Source: Bacteriovoracaceae bacterium (lineage in GTDB: Bacteria > Bdellovibrionota > Bacteriovoracia > Bacteriovoracales > Bacteriovoracaceae). From it: DNA of 64,000 bases. A program made the translations under genes and the position numbers. The stretch's first letter is position 1; every line of letters starts with the position of its first letter. The stretch spans positions 1 through 64,000 of the forward strand of contig JAFMBV010000002.1 of NCBI GenBank assembly GCA_017858255.1. Reading direction: 5' to 3'. The notes under the pieces were generated by a model. The model saw only the letters and a list, made by a program, of their open reading frames with translations. It was not told where the DNA came from and did no database searches. Shown here piece after piece: positions 28,096 to 36,608 of the stretch.

Positions 28096-29043
28096 GCCGT
28101 ATATTACGCCTAATCCGTAAAAAATGTTTAAAAATATTTGATAAAACAACACTAGTGGCCAAAGTAATGCCTCTTTGGCGCATATTTTAAAAGATATAAA
28201 CAAGCTCAAACTTAAGTAAAGTTTCAAAGGAATGAGATAGTAGGGCACAGTTGAATAGAAAAATAAGCTTAGAATATACAGTACCCAAATTGATGGAATT
28301 AAAAACAAGAAGTTAAAAAGCTTTCTATTAAAGATAATAGATTTAATTCTGTGCTTACCACTAGAAAAGACTGCTTTTAAGAGAGAATCTAATCTAGTTT
28401 TTCTATAGTGATAAATACTTAATTCGGGGTGATATTCAGCTTCACCACCAGCTTGAAGAATCTCTTCAATAAGAAGATTCTCCTCATTTCTAAAAAGGTT
28501 TTTATTAAAAAGAATTTTATTATCAACGATAAAATTTTTCTTCACCCAAAGATTACATAAAATAAGGTTACTCTCATCACCTGACCTTATGCTTCCCATG
28601 GTCTTAGTGTGACGTAAGCGAGTGTGAGCTGTGGCCATTGGTGATGTGAGGGCTAAACTCAAGGCACGTGAAAAAAAATTACTGTTGGGAGGCTGTTGGT
28701 CGGGGCCTCCAAGAGCGACGATTTTATCTGTCGTTCTTTCCAGTATACTTACTGCTTTCTTTGAAAAATCGTCAGGTAGTGTGATGTCGTCATCTAAGAA
28801 TAAAAGCCACTTTCTCTGTGACTTGCTCAATCCATAGTTCCTCGCCAATCCTGGGGTCTCAAAGCTACCCTCTAACCATATAAAGGAATATTTTTTTCTG
28901 AGATCATCATATTGAGAACTGGCGTCTCCGTTGATGACAACGATTACCTCTGAAGAGGGAAACTGTTCAACAACTTGCTCTAAAAGTTTAGATAAATGAC
29001 CCAACCTCTTATGAGTGACTAAAATGATGGAAACATCTTTCAT
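28054..29043 (-). CDS. Family 2 glycosyltransferase with C-terminal membrane segments
   Basis: This 329-residue protein opens with the GT-A fold (VSIILVTHKRLGHLSKLLEQV). It has the metal-binding DDD at residues 84-86 (FLDDDITLP) and ends in at least three hydrophobic segments from about residue 245. It probably sits in the inner membrane and transfers a sugar onto a lipid or surface polymer; the acceptor is unknown. The neighbour across a 22-base divergent gap is an HPr-kinase-like protein, a pairing seen in surface-polysaccharide loci. The start ATG 29043 has no clear ribosome binding site. Confidence 0.85.
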   Translation of the reverse strand: MKDVSIILVTHKRLGHLSKLLEQVVEQFPSSEVIVVINGDASSQYDDLRKKYSFIWLEGSFETPGLARNYGLSKSQRKWLLFLDDDITLPDDFSKKAVSILERTTDKIVALGGPDQQPPNSNFFSRALSLALTSPMATAHTRLRHTKTMGSIRSGDESNLILCNLWVKKNFIVDNKILFNKNLFRNEENLLIEEILQAGGEAEYHPELSIYHYRKTRLDSLLKAVFSSGKHRIKSIIFNRKLFNFLFLIPSIWVLYILSLFFYSTVPYYLIPLKLYLSLSLFISFKICAKEALLWPLVLFYQIFLNIFYGLGVIYGLLCWPFWIFSLRK

Positions 29044-29065
29044 TTAAAAATGTTATCATTAGTTT

Positions 29066-30064
29066 GTGATAGTAAAAAAGCACTTCTTTAACTTTTATGG
29101 ATATATCGTAGAAATTGAGACTGATTGGACAGAAATTAGTTCTCGATTATGCCAAGATTTTTCCTTTTTTAAAGTTTCTACTGAGGACTCAGTACAGCTT
29201 TCAATTCAAATTAAACAGGCACCATTGAGCTTAAAAGAGCCTGAGGCTCGTTATTGCTATGTTAGTGAAAAGGTTTCCTTTTATAACAATGGCAAGAGTC
29301 GCTACTGTAACTATCACGAAAAAGTTGAAACTCTTGGTGACTTCAATATAAATAAATTTATTGTTCAGGGTGAAGATCTTCACGGAGTGCATGAAGTATC
29401 TTATTTACTTATTCTCTCTCGAGTAGGAAAGGCCTTAGATAAAAAAGGCCTTCATCGGCTACATTCTGTTGGCTTTATATTTAAAGAGACCTTATTTTTG
29501 GGATTATTCTCCTCTGGAGTTGGGAAGACGACATTACTTTCACACATTATGCAAAAACCTGGCTTCTCAATGATGTCTGATGACAGTCCACTCATTAGCA
29601 ATGATGGAGGTGTAAGCCCTTTTCCGATCAGATTAGGCTTTAATAAGGATGGTCATATACCGACCTGTTTTAAGGATAAAAAATATTATGAATTAGAAAG
29701 ATTTCGATATGGAACTAAAAGGCTTTATTCCTTAGACGAGCTAAACTACTCAATAAATGGAACGTATAAGAAAATAGTTCTTCTAAGTGGACGCCAAGGT
29801 TCTGACACTGAGGTTGAGTCGTCGCTAGGTCTAAGTCACGCAATACATATTTTTAGAGAGGGTGTCGTAGGCGTGGGCTTACCAATACTATTTGAATATT
29901 TCTGGGAGTCTGGTTTTGAAGATTTAATTACGAAGCTTAAAATTGCCACGATGAGAATATCGGCTTTTATTAAGCTTTGGATTAACGCAAAAAAATACAA
30001 GATCACTCTTTCGAGTGACCATGATAAAAATTATGAGTTGATTAAAGAATTAGCTAAAAAGTGA
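29066..30064 (+). CDS. HPr-kinase-like P-loop protein
   Basis: The 332-residue protein has a P-loop SSGVGKTT (149-156) followed by MMSDDSPLIS with DD at 172-173, the arrangement of HPr kinase/phosphorylase-like serine kinases. It lacks the N-terminal domain of real HprK; residues 1-120 are unlike that domain. Such proteins occur beside glycosyltransferases and peptide-modification genes, and the target is usually not HPr. No ptsH is in the window. GTG 29066 is the only start keeping the domain intact and has no clear ribosome binding site. The gene ends directly against the convergent 35-residue ORF. Confidence 0.75.
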   Translation: MIVKKHFFNFYGYIVEIETDWTEISSRLCQDFSFFKVSTEDSVQLSIQIKQAPLSLKEPEARYCYVSEKVSFYNNGKSRYCNYHEKVETLGDFNINKFIVQGEDLHGVHEVSYLLILSRVGKALDKKGLHRLHSVGFIFKETLFLGLFSSGVGKTTLLSHIMQKPGFSMMSDDSPLISNDGGVSPFPIRLGFNKDGHIPTCFKDKKYYELERFRYGTKRLYSLDELNYSINGTYKKIVLLSGRQGSDTEVESSLGLSHAIHIFREGVVGVGLPILFEYFWESGFEDLITKLKIATMRISAFIKLWINAKKYKITLSSDHDKNYELIKELAKK

Positions 30065-30172
30065 TTACTTTTTCTTTCCGGCCTGAATTCTTTTAAGGAT
30101 TCTAGCCTTTTTCTTGGCTTGACCTTTTTTACGTTTCATTTTTAGTTCGGTGTGTTTTCTGCCTCGTCCCAT
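30065..30172 (-). CDS. 35-residue highly basic protein
   Basis: The ORF encodes 35 residues, about half Lys or Arg (it begins MGRGRKHTELKMKRKKGQ). The reading frame has a clear ribosome binding site, AGAGG on the minus strand (30182-30186) with 9 bases spacing. The stop abuts the stop of the convergent gene. Composition suggests RNA or ribosome binding, like the small basic THX-type ribosomal peptides, but the sequence does not match THX that I remember. Existence as a gene is likely; function is inferred only from charge. Confidence 0.65.
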   Translation of the reverse strand: MGRGRKHTELKMKRKKGQAKKKARILKRIQAGKKK

Positions 30173-30229
30173 ACGACAAAACCTCTGTTGCTTAGTGTTA
30201 AGTAATTAAAGATAGGCACTCATACTATG

Positions 30230-30336
30230 GCCAAGTTCTCTGCTTGGCAAGCTAAAGACAACTATGGAGCATAATATGGCAAGTATACGCTCCTAAAAGT
30301 TGTCATCGAAGGTCTCTAAGTGTTAAATTTTACACT
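30230..30336 (+). promoter_or_regulatory. Structured intergenic RNA/DNA region upstream of AMP nucleosidase gene
   Basis: Three hairpins lie in a row. GCCAAG/CTTGGC is at 30230-30235 with 30243-30248. A two-part stem pairs GACAACT/AGTTGTC (30257-30263 with 30298-30304) and GGAGC/GCTCC (30266-30270 with 30289-30293). AGTGT/ACACT is at 30319-30323 with 30332-30336. The region is between a divergent pair of genes and could be a leader, small RNA or operator. No T tract follows, so these are not simple terminators. Confidence 0.5.
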
Positions 30337-30374
30337 GTAATCACACGGAAGGGTTTTCTATTTAGGAATTGACA

Positions 30375-31376
30375 ATGAGCGTCAAGAAGAAGTCTAGTAC
30401 TCGTAAAACTTCACGAGTATCTAAGGCAAAAAATATTAAAAAAACTGGTGCGAAGAAAACGAAAAGTTCTTCAGCTGTTAATAAAAAAACGACCATGAAA
30501 AAAGTCAGTCAAGGATCAACTAAAGTTGATGATCAGGACTACCTCAATAATCCATTTGCCGTAAAAAAATCATTAATGAAGGCCATGAGAATTCATGGAA
30601 ATGATGAAAAACGTAGAATCGCCATTGATATGCTTGAGCGATATACCGGTCATAATTTTGAAGATTTTCAAAAGCAAGTTATTCTAACGAACTTTCATTA
30701 CTATGTTGAAAGATTCAATGTCTTGCTTGAAGACTCTAATTACACTCAAGGTTCAGCTTTTAAAGCTGCGAGTTCAAAAAAAGCTGAAGTGACTATTATT
30801 GAATTTGGTGTTGGCTCGGCCATGGCCGCTTTGATCGGTGAGCTTCTTGCTGTTGTTCAGCCGAAAGCCGTATTGTTCCTCGGCCTTTGTGGTGCTGTTC
30901 ACCCTTCTCTTAGTGTAGGTGACTTTATTTTACCTATAGCCTCTGTTCGTGCTGAGGGAGTTTCAAGACACTTTCTTCCTCCTCAGGTGCCAGCCTTGCC
31001 TACCTTCAAAGTTCAGAAGTTTGTTAGCCAAATTTTAGTTGAACATGGGCATGAGTATAGAACAGGAACGATTCACTCTACTGATTTTAGGTTTTGGGAA
31101 TTTGATGAAAAATTTAAATTGAACCTGATTGAGGAAAGAGTATTGGCAGTTGAAATGGAAACAGCTGCTCTCTTTACGACTTGCTTTGTGAGTAAGGTAA
31201 ATATTGGCGCGCTTCTTTTAGTTTCTGATTGCCCACTTAAGATAGGTGGAATCAAAACTAAGAAGTCTGCTAAAGCAGTATTTAAAAAGTTTACAGATGT
31301 ACACATTGAGCTTGGTATTGAGGCTATGGCCGATATAGCCGACCGAGGTGAAAATATTAGGCATTACCACTGGTAA
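30375..31376 (+). CDS. amn: AMP nucleosidase-like phosphorylase-superfamily enzyme
   Basis: The protein is 333 residues from ATG 30375 (AGGA at 30364-30367). The catalytic part has RYTGHNFEDFQKQVILTNFHYYVERF, the AMP nucleosidase signature. The nucleoside phosphorylase fold includes FGVGSAMAALIGEL, GLCGAVHPSLSVGDFILP and VEMETAALF. It should split AMP into adenine and ribose 5-phosphate. Unusually, residues 2 to about 50 are a Lys/Ser/Thr-rich, probably disordered tail. A plain purine nucleosidase is the alternative. mreB follows after 20 bases. Confidence 0.88.
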   Translation: MSVKKKSSTRKTSRVSKAKNIKKTGAKKTKSSSAVNKKTTMKKVSQGSTKVDDQDYLNNPFAVKKSLMKAMRIHGNDEKRRIAIDMLERYTGHNFEDFQKQVILTNFHYYVERFNVLLEDSNYTQGSAFKAASSKKAEVTIIEFGVGSAMAALIGELLAVVQPKAVLFLGLCGAVHPSLSVGDFILPIASVRAEGVSRHFLPPQVPALPTFKVQKFVSQILVEHGHEYRTGTIHSTDFRFWEFDEKFKLNLIEERVLAVEMETAALFTTCFVSKVNIGALLLVSDCPLKIGGIKTKKSAKAVFKKFTDVHIELGIEAMADIADRGENIRHYHW

Positions 31377-31396
31377 TTTTTATTAAGGAATAGAGT

Positions 31397-32434
31397 ATGT
31401 TTAAAAAGTTTTTGGATTGGTTTTCAAATGACTTGGCCATTGACCTAGGAACAGCTAATACGCTGGTTTACGCTAAAGACAGAGGCATTATTGTTAATGA
31501 ACCTTCTGTTGTTGCCGTTCACCAGGGAGTCAAAGGTATTTCTAAAGTATTGGCAGTTGGTAAAGAGGCCAAGGAGATGCTGGGCAGAACACCGGGGTCT
31601 ATTAAGGCAATTAGGCCAATGAAAGATGGAGTAATTGCTGACTTTGAAGTTACGCAAGCGATGCTTCGTTACTTTATTCAGAAGTCATTAGCAGGTTCGA
31701 AACTTGTAAAACCTAGAATTATAATTTGTATTCCCTTTGGTATCACACAGGTTGAAAAAAGAGCGGTAAAAGAGTCCGCGGAACAAGCTGGGGCAAGGGA
31801 AGTTTACCTTATTGAAGAACCAATGGCAGCTGCGATTGGAGCTGGTCTGCCTATTACTGAACCAAGCGGTAACATGATTGTAGATATTGGTGGTGGTACT
31901 ACTGAGGTAGCCGTTATTTCACTTGGAGGAATTGTTTTCTCTAAGTCGGTTCGAGTTGCGGGTGATAAGTTTGATGAAGCCATTACTCAATATATAAAGA
32001 AAAAATACTCTCTTTTAATCGGTGAGCGTACAGCTGAGGCCATTAAAATTAGTATCGGTAATGCCTATCCTTTTGATGATGAGGTTAAGTCCTTTGAAGT
32101 TAAGGGGCGTGACTTAATTGCGGGTGCACCTAAAATTATTGAAGTAACTAGTGATGAAATTAGAGATGCATTAAGTGATCCAATATCAGAAGTAGTTGAG
32201 GCCATTAAAATTTCATTAGAAAAAACACCGCCAGAACTTGCGGCTGATATTGTTGATAATGGAATTATTCTTGCTGGTGGAGGCTCGCTTCTCGCCAATT
32301 TAGATATTCTAATTAAAGAGAAGACTGGTTTACCTGTTAGTCTTGCAGAAGATCCATTAACTTGTGTTGTAAGAGGTTGTGGTAAAGCTTTAGAATCGAT
32401 AGATCTACTAAAGCAAGTAACAACGCTTTCATAA
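31397..32434 (+). CDS. mreB: Rod-shape-determining actin homologue MreB
   Basis: The 345-residue protein has all actin-fold motifs of Mre[31 protein letters not shown] at the start, the phosphate 2 loop [19 protein letters not shown], and [15 protein letters not shown]. It forms membrane filaments that guide side-wall peptidoglycan synthesis. The usual partners mreC and mreD are not next to it; instead a PilZ-like gene follows after 9 bases. This may indicate that the genome has separate or several mreB loci. Confidence 0.97.
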   Translation: MFKKFLDWFSNDLAIDLGTANTLVYAKDRGIIVNEPSVVAVHQGVKGISKVLAVGKEAKEMLGRTPGSIKAIRPMKDGVIADFEVTQAMLRYFIQKSLAGSKLVKPRIIICIPFGITQVEKRAVKESAEQAGAREVYLIEEPMAAAIGAGLPITEPSGNMIVDIGGGTTEVAVISLGGIVFSKSVRVAGDKFDEAITQYIKKKYSLLIGERTAEAIKISIGNAYPFDDEVKSFEVKGRDLIAGAPKIIEVTSDEIRDALSDPISEVVEAIKISLEKTPPELAADIVDNGIILAGGGSLLANLDILIKEKTGLPVSLAEDPLTCVVRGCGKALESIDLLKQVTTLS

Positions 32435-32443
32435 GGGCAATTT

Positions 32444-33304
32444 ATGGCCGATGGAAATGCTAGTTTTATCAAACTATCTATTGATGAGATGGGCCCAAAG
32501 CTTAATGGTCTGGCCAAACAAAAAGAGGTCATTAAGGTTTGGATTAAAGGTGAGACTTCAAGTTTATACCGAGTTTCAGACTACACAGTTTTGAAAACAC
32601 CTGAATCTGCTGATTATCTCCTCACTCTATTTAGTGAAGGTGATGAGAGTGATGAACTCTATATTGGCAAAAGTGTATTATTTAACTTTACGATAAATGA
32701 AGCTGATTATTTTTCAGAAGGTTTCATTAGTCATGATGATATCCATAAGACTCTTGTCATGCGTCTGAGTGAAAGTTTTTATCGAACAGAAAAACGAGAT
32801 AATGAAAGACTTCTTACCTTTCCTCATCACCAGGTCTACGCCTACTTTAAAGTTTTAAATGATAAAGATGAAAGTAATGTAATCGAATTGAAGAGAGAGG
32901 AAGATAAGCTCTATATTGATTATAAAATCAAACAAAAGAAGGAACTCAAAGAAAGGTTAAAGAAGAAAATTAGTGACGTTGAGGACCTTATTGGATTTCG
33001 AGCTTTGGATATTTCTCGTTCCGGCATTGCTTTTATGATCAATAATGATGAGTCTAAATTTTTTAAAGATAGTATTAAATATTCATTTTATATTCTTTTT
33101 GATGGAGACATCTTTGTCGTTAAAGGAGCTAGCTTAGTCTACAAGGTGGATTATGTTGGTGGTCCAGAAGGTAAAAAACGTTTTAAAATTGGTTTAAACT
33201 TTAATCCTGTTGAAAACCTTACTAAACACATTGTTGATCTCCTCAGGGAAAGCTCAGGGGCAGGCTCTATTCAAAGGGAATTTGAAGACTTTGTAGATGA
33301 ATAA
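32444..33304 (+). CDS. PilZ-domain-like protein cotranscribed with mreB
   Basis: The 286-residue cytoplasmic protein has a C-terminal region with FRALDISRSGIAFMI (about 185-200), fitting the DxSxxG half of the PilZ signature. It is followed by beta strands ending KKRFKIGLNFNPV. The upstream RxxxR half that contacts cyclic di-GMP is not clear, so ligand binding is doubtful. The N-terminal 150 residues resemble the YcgR-N-like flanking domain only in general shape. It lies 9 bases after mreB and overlaps the lipoprotein gene by 8 bases, so it may tie shape control to signalling. Confidence 0.7.
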   Translation: MADGNASFIKLSIDEMGPKLNGLAKQKEVIKVWIKGETSSLYRVSDYTVLKTPESADYLLTLFSEGDESDELYIGKSVLFNFTINEADYFSEGFISHDDIHKTLVMRLSESFYRTEKRDNERLLTFPHHQVYAYFKVLNDKDESNVIELKREEDKLYIDYKIKQKKELKERLKKKISDVEDLIGFRALDISRSGIAFMINNDESKFFKDSIKYSFYILFDGDIFVVKGASLVYKVDYVGGPEGKKRFKIGLNFNPVENLTKHIVDLLRESSGAGSIQREFEDFVDE

Positions 33305-34055
33305 ACTCCTTCCTTTTATCTTTTTTCTATTACTCATTATTGGTTCTTGTTCTTCGACTACAAAGCTAGCGGGAACAAAAAACTATGAAGTTAAAATGAA
33401 CTTAGAAGATAAGTCCGGAAAATTTTTAGTTGTTCGTGAAGGCGGAATGGCCAAAGACCGCAAACATGTTGTTTCTAAGTATAGAGTTTATTCGGTTGAG
33501 AATGGTGGTCAAAAAGTTCTTGAGCAATCAATTGTATTTTCAACACCTGGTGTTCTAAAAAAATCCATTAGACTCTTAAGACCTGAGAGGAGTCAGTATA
33601 AGGTATGGTTTGATGCTAAACTTTATCAAACGGAAACTTCGTTAGATAAGAAATCAAAAAGCTTGGTTATTGAAATGAAAAGTCCAGAAAAGCAGTGGAA
33701 TGGAAGAAGGACTTTCCCATTTCCTGGAGGTACAGGCGTATTTTGTTACTTCACCCAATTAGTAGATTGCGTTAAATATACGGGGTTTATTGAAAAAGCA
33801 ATAAAGGCAAAAGCTGGTAAAATGCCATTTCACGTTATTTGGGACGGCTATCCATTTATACAAGAACAGTATTTAAATATAAATAATGAACCTTTTGCTG
33901 CAGCAGTTCTAGAATATGATGGTCAGACAAACGAAAAGGATTATCGTTTTTCTTTAAATGTTTCAGGTAATGTAATCTTTTATCTCTTTAATGAGAGTTA
34001 TGAGTATGCAAAAATCTTCTGGCCTGCTCAAGGGTATTCCCTTTATCACAAGTAA
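33297..34055 (+). CDS. Hypothetical lipoprotein
   Basis: This 252-residue protein starts with a short signal peptide and lipobox IIGSC (Cys18), followed by SSTTKL, so it is a lipoprotein. The body is beta-rich with KQWNGRRTFPFPGGTGVFCYFTQLVDCVKY near the middle. I do not recognise a family. It overlaps the PilZ-like gene, which points to a shared mreB operon and an envelope role. A GGTATTC/GAATACC inverted repeat spans its stop (about 34033-34064) but without a T tract. Confidence 0.75.
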   Translation: MNKLLPFIFFLLLIIGSCSSTTKLAGTKNYEVKMNLEDKSGKFLVVREGGMAKDRKHVVSKYRVYSVENGGQKVLEQSIVFSTPGVLKKSIRLLRPERSQYKVWFDAKLYQTETSLDKKSKSLVIEMKSPEKQWNGRRTFPFPGGTGVFCYFTQLVDCVKYTGFIEKAIKAKAGKMPFHVIWDGYPFIQEQYLNINNEPFAAAVLEYDGQTNEKDYRFSLNVSGNVIFYLFNESYEYAKIFWPAQGYSLYHK

Positions 34056-34133
34056 GAGAATACCTAGTGACTCATGACTTTTTGCGGAGTGACCCCATAC
34101 TCTGAGGGATTAGAATAGAAGAGGGTGGTTGAA

Positions 34134-35222
34134 ATGAATGAAATAGGCCAAATGATAATGACAGGGGTTAGTGGAACAGCTTTAACTCCGGAAGAGTCGA
34201 GTTTTCTTGAAAATGAAAATATCGGCGGCGTTATATTATTCAGTAATAACTATGATAATCCAGCTCAGTTAGCAGAGCTTGTTAATAGTATTCAGCAAAA
34301 TAGAAAAGAATATCCACTTTTTATCGCCGTTGATAATGAAGGCGGGCGTGTCTTTCGTTTTAAGAAACACTTCACTCAATTTCCTCCCATGTATCACGTT
34401 GGCTTAACAGACAGCCCTAAGCTTTGCTTTCATATCGCTAAAATTATGGCCGATGAACTATTGGCCTGTGGGATAAATGTTAACTTTGCTCCTGTATGTG
34501 ATATTTGGACTAATCCGAATAATAAGGTCATTGGTGATAGAGCATTTGGAAAAGATGAAGATACTGTATCAAAGTTTGTTTCTTCAATCATAAGAGGCCT
34601 TCAAACGAATGGTATTTTGTCTTGTGCTAAGCATTTTCCAGGTCATGGGTCTACAACTAAGGATTCTCATTTTGATCTTCCGATAGTGAAAAGAACGATT
34701 GAAGAACTTAGAGACTTAGAATTTAAACCTTTTGTTAAGGCTGTTAAGGCGCGTACAGAGTTTGTCATGATGGCCCACCTTATAGTTGATGCCATCGATT
34801 CAGAATTACCAACTTCATTAAGCCCAAAAGCTTATAAAATGCTAAGAGAGGAGCTGAAGTTTAACCGTCTAATCATAACTGATGATATGGAAATGAAGGC
34901 GATTACTGACAATTACTCTGCAGAAGAAGCAGCTGTTTTGGCGATTGAGGCCGGAGCTGACATTATTGAATACCGCTCAATGGACTTGGCCATGCAGGCA
35001 CTGGAAGGCATTAAAGAAGCAAAGAAAACAAAAAGAATAAAAAATGAAAGATTTAATGAATCAATAGCTCGCATTGGTGAAGTGAAGAAGGAATATTTAA
35101 GTGAATATAATCCAGTCTACATCCCTGATATTACCAAAAAAATAAATACTGGAGCTTCTCAATCACTCATTAATGAAATTCAAGAACGAATTGACCAGGT
35201 TTTGGGCCAGGAAAATCAGTAA
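34134..35222 (+). CDS. nagZ: Beta-N-acetylhexosaminidase NagZ (GH3)
   Basis: From ATG 34134 (GAGGG at 34121-34125) this is a 362-residue family 3 glycoside hydrolase. It carries the NagZ signature KHFPGHGSTTKDSH (from about 166) and the nucleophile segment IITDDMEM. It has no signal peptide, as expected for the cytoplasmic enzyme that removes GlcNAc from recycled muropeptides. A few extra residues at the GTG 34125 are possible but less likely. Activity is well supported by the motifs. Confidence 0.94.
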   Translation: MNEIGQMIMTGVSGTALTPEESSFLENENIGGVILFSNNYDNPAQLAELVNSIQQNRKEYPLFIAVDNEGGRVFRFKKHFTQFPPMYHVGLTDSPKLCFHIAKIMADELLACGINVNFAPVCDIWTNPNNKVIGDRAFGKDEDTVSKFVSSIIRGLQTNGILSCAKHFPGHGSTTKDSHFDLPIVKRTIEELRDLEFKPFVKAVKARTEFVMMAHLIVDAIDSELPTSLSPKAYKMLREELKFNRLIITDDMEMKAITDNYSAEEAAVLAIEAGADIIEYRSMDLAMQALEGIKEAKKTKRIKNERFNESIARIGEVKKEYLSEYNPVYIPDITKKINTGASQSLINEIQERIDQVLGQENQ

Positions 35223-35346
35223 TTTAAAATTATCTAAACCTCATAAGTATCCGTAATTAAATAAGTGGGCAAGGACAATCTTGCCTCTTTGTCTCACCGA
35301 GTAAACCTTTTGATATTATATACTTATAACTGCACAGGAGTGCCAA
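35223..35346. other. Intergenic region before the Tad/FHA operon
   Basis: A small hairpin GGCAAG/CTTGCC (35268-35273 with 35280-35285) lies 45 bases after nagZ without a T tract. It is either a weak nagZ 3' end or part of the leader of the next operon. AGGAG at 35335-35339 is the ribosome binding site of the next gene. Confidence 0.4.
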
Positions 35347-36252
35347 ATGCTAATGTATGCATCCTTGGTCTTGGTGGGTCTTTCCATTTTCTTGGTTACA
35401 AATTTAATGTTCCAAGAGGAAGACGAATACAAGGCCCAGGAAAAACTAGAATCCGGAGCTGGTTCCGATAAGGAATCATTAGCGCAACATGGAATTGTGT
35501 TGAGATATTCTCGGCCTTTTTTTCGAAGATACGTTACACCGATTGTCTCAAGCTTTAAAAATAAGAAAAAAATAAGAGAAAAGTACAAGAGAAACTTAGC
35601 AGCATCGGGTCTGACTGATATTTTAACACCAGAAGATTTCTTTAGTTTTAAATTATTTTTGATAGTAGGTTTTCCAATCGTCTTTTTGGGCTTGAGAACC
35701 TTTCTCGAAGAAACCTGGCCTTTGAATTATATTTTCATCATTTCAATATTTGGTTTCTTTTATCCTGACCTCTGGATAAAAAGCAAGATTTCACAAAGAC
35801 AGCAAGAGGTTATGCGAAATATGCCTTTTGCTGTAGATATGCTCGCTCTAAGTGTGGAAGCAGGATTGGACTTTATCGCAGCGATGTCCAAGGTTAATGA
35901 AAAGGCCAAGGCATCTGCATTAACAAAAGAATTTGAAATTCTCATGAAAGAAATTAGGATTGGAGCTTCAAGAGCTGAGGCCTTACGGAATATGGCATGG
36001 AGAGTTGATCTAATCCAAGTGTCATCGTTTTGCGCTACTTTAATTGCAGCAGACTCAGTTGGTGCAAGTATTGGACCCATTTTAAAGTCTTTAAGTATCG
36101 AGATTAGACAAAAAAGATCCTCTGAAGTGGAAAAAGCTGGAGCAACGGCCGCGACAAAGATTTTATTTCCAATGTTATTTTTAATTGTTCCCGCTGTTTT
36201 TATCATTGTAGGTGCGCCGTTGGCCTTAGAGGCAATGGGGGCAGGCAAATGA
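35347..36252 (+). CDS. TadC-like type II secretion F-domain membrane protein
   Basis: The 301-residue protein has membrane segments at about residues 2-22, 95-117, 122-142 and 272-296. Its cytoplasmic F domain contains MPFAVDMLALSVEAGLDFIAAMSKV, typical of TadC in tight-adherence (Flp) pilus systems. TadB-TadC pairs form the inner-membrane platform driven by the TadA ATPase. Here TadB and TadA are missing from the window, and the gene leads an operon of FHA proteins. It overlaps the DUF192 gene by 4 bases. The start has AGGAG at 8 bases. Confidence 0.88.
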   Translation: MLMYASLVLVGLSIFLVTNLMFQEEDEYKAQEKLESGAGSDKESLAQHGIVLRYSRPFFRRYVTPIVSSFKNKKKIREKYKRNLAASGLTDILTPEDFFSFKLFLIVGFPIVFLGLRTFLEETWPLNYIFIISIFGFFYPDLWIKSKISQRQQEVMRNMPFAVDMLALSVEAGLDFIAAMSKVNEKAKASALTKEFEILMKEIRIGASRAEALRNMAWRVDLIQVSSFCATLIAADSVGASIGPILKSLSIEIRQKRSSEVEKAGATAATKILFPMLFLIVPAVFIIVGAPLALEAMGAGK

Positions 36253-36608
36253 GCAAACATATTAAATTTGTTATTAAAAAAGAGCAGGAAGTTATTGCTT
36301 CGGAAGTCGAGCTGGCGGATAACTTTTTGTTAAGGGCAAAGGGACTGATGTTTAGTTCTGGTATTGGAGATAGAGATGGCCTCCTTATTGAACCCTGTAA
36401 TTCTATTCATACATTCTTTATGAACTACCCGATCGACGTCATTTTCCTCTCTAGTGATAATAAAGTAGTAAAAGTTTTTAAGTTTCTAAAACCGTGGAGA
36501 ATGACACGAATGTACTTTAGTGCTTCAAAAGTACTTGAAATGGTTGCCGGTTCTCTTAAGACAGAGCTTAACCCTGGTGATCAATTGGATATTCAATGTA
36601 CAAGTTAG
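36249..36608 (+). CDS. DUF192 protein
   Basis: The 119-residue protein fits DUF192: LLRAKGLMFSSGI, LIEPCNSIHTFFMNYPIDVIFL and the end KVLEMVAGSLKTELNPGDQLDI. The family has no settled function and is often found beside secretion or TadC-like genes. There is no signal peptide, unlike many members, which may mean it acts in the cytoplasm. It overlaps the TadC-like gene by 4 bases and the following FHA gene by 13 bases. Confidence 0.85.
   Translation: MSKHIKFVIKKEQEVIASEVELADNFLLRAKGLMFSSGIGDRDGLLIEPCNSIHTFFMNYPIDVIFLSSDNKVVKVFKFLKPWRMTRMYFSASKVLEMVAGSLKTELNPGDQLDIQCTS

Noticed and set aside
32065-32532. Minus-strand open frame of 155 codons
   Set aside because: It covers the end of mreB and start of the PilZ-like gene antisense, with no domain or binding site.
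35265-35471. Plus-strand frame of 68 codons before and inside the TadC-like gene
   Set aside because: Different frame from the well-supported TadC-like start with AGGAG; no motif.
35760-36260. Long minus-strand open frame of 166 codons
   Set aside because: It lies wholly opposite the TadC-like gene, whose membrane segments and motifs are convincing.
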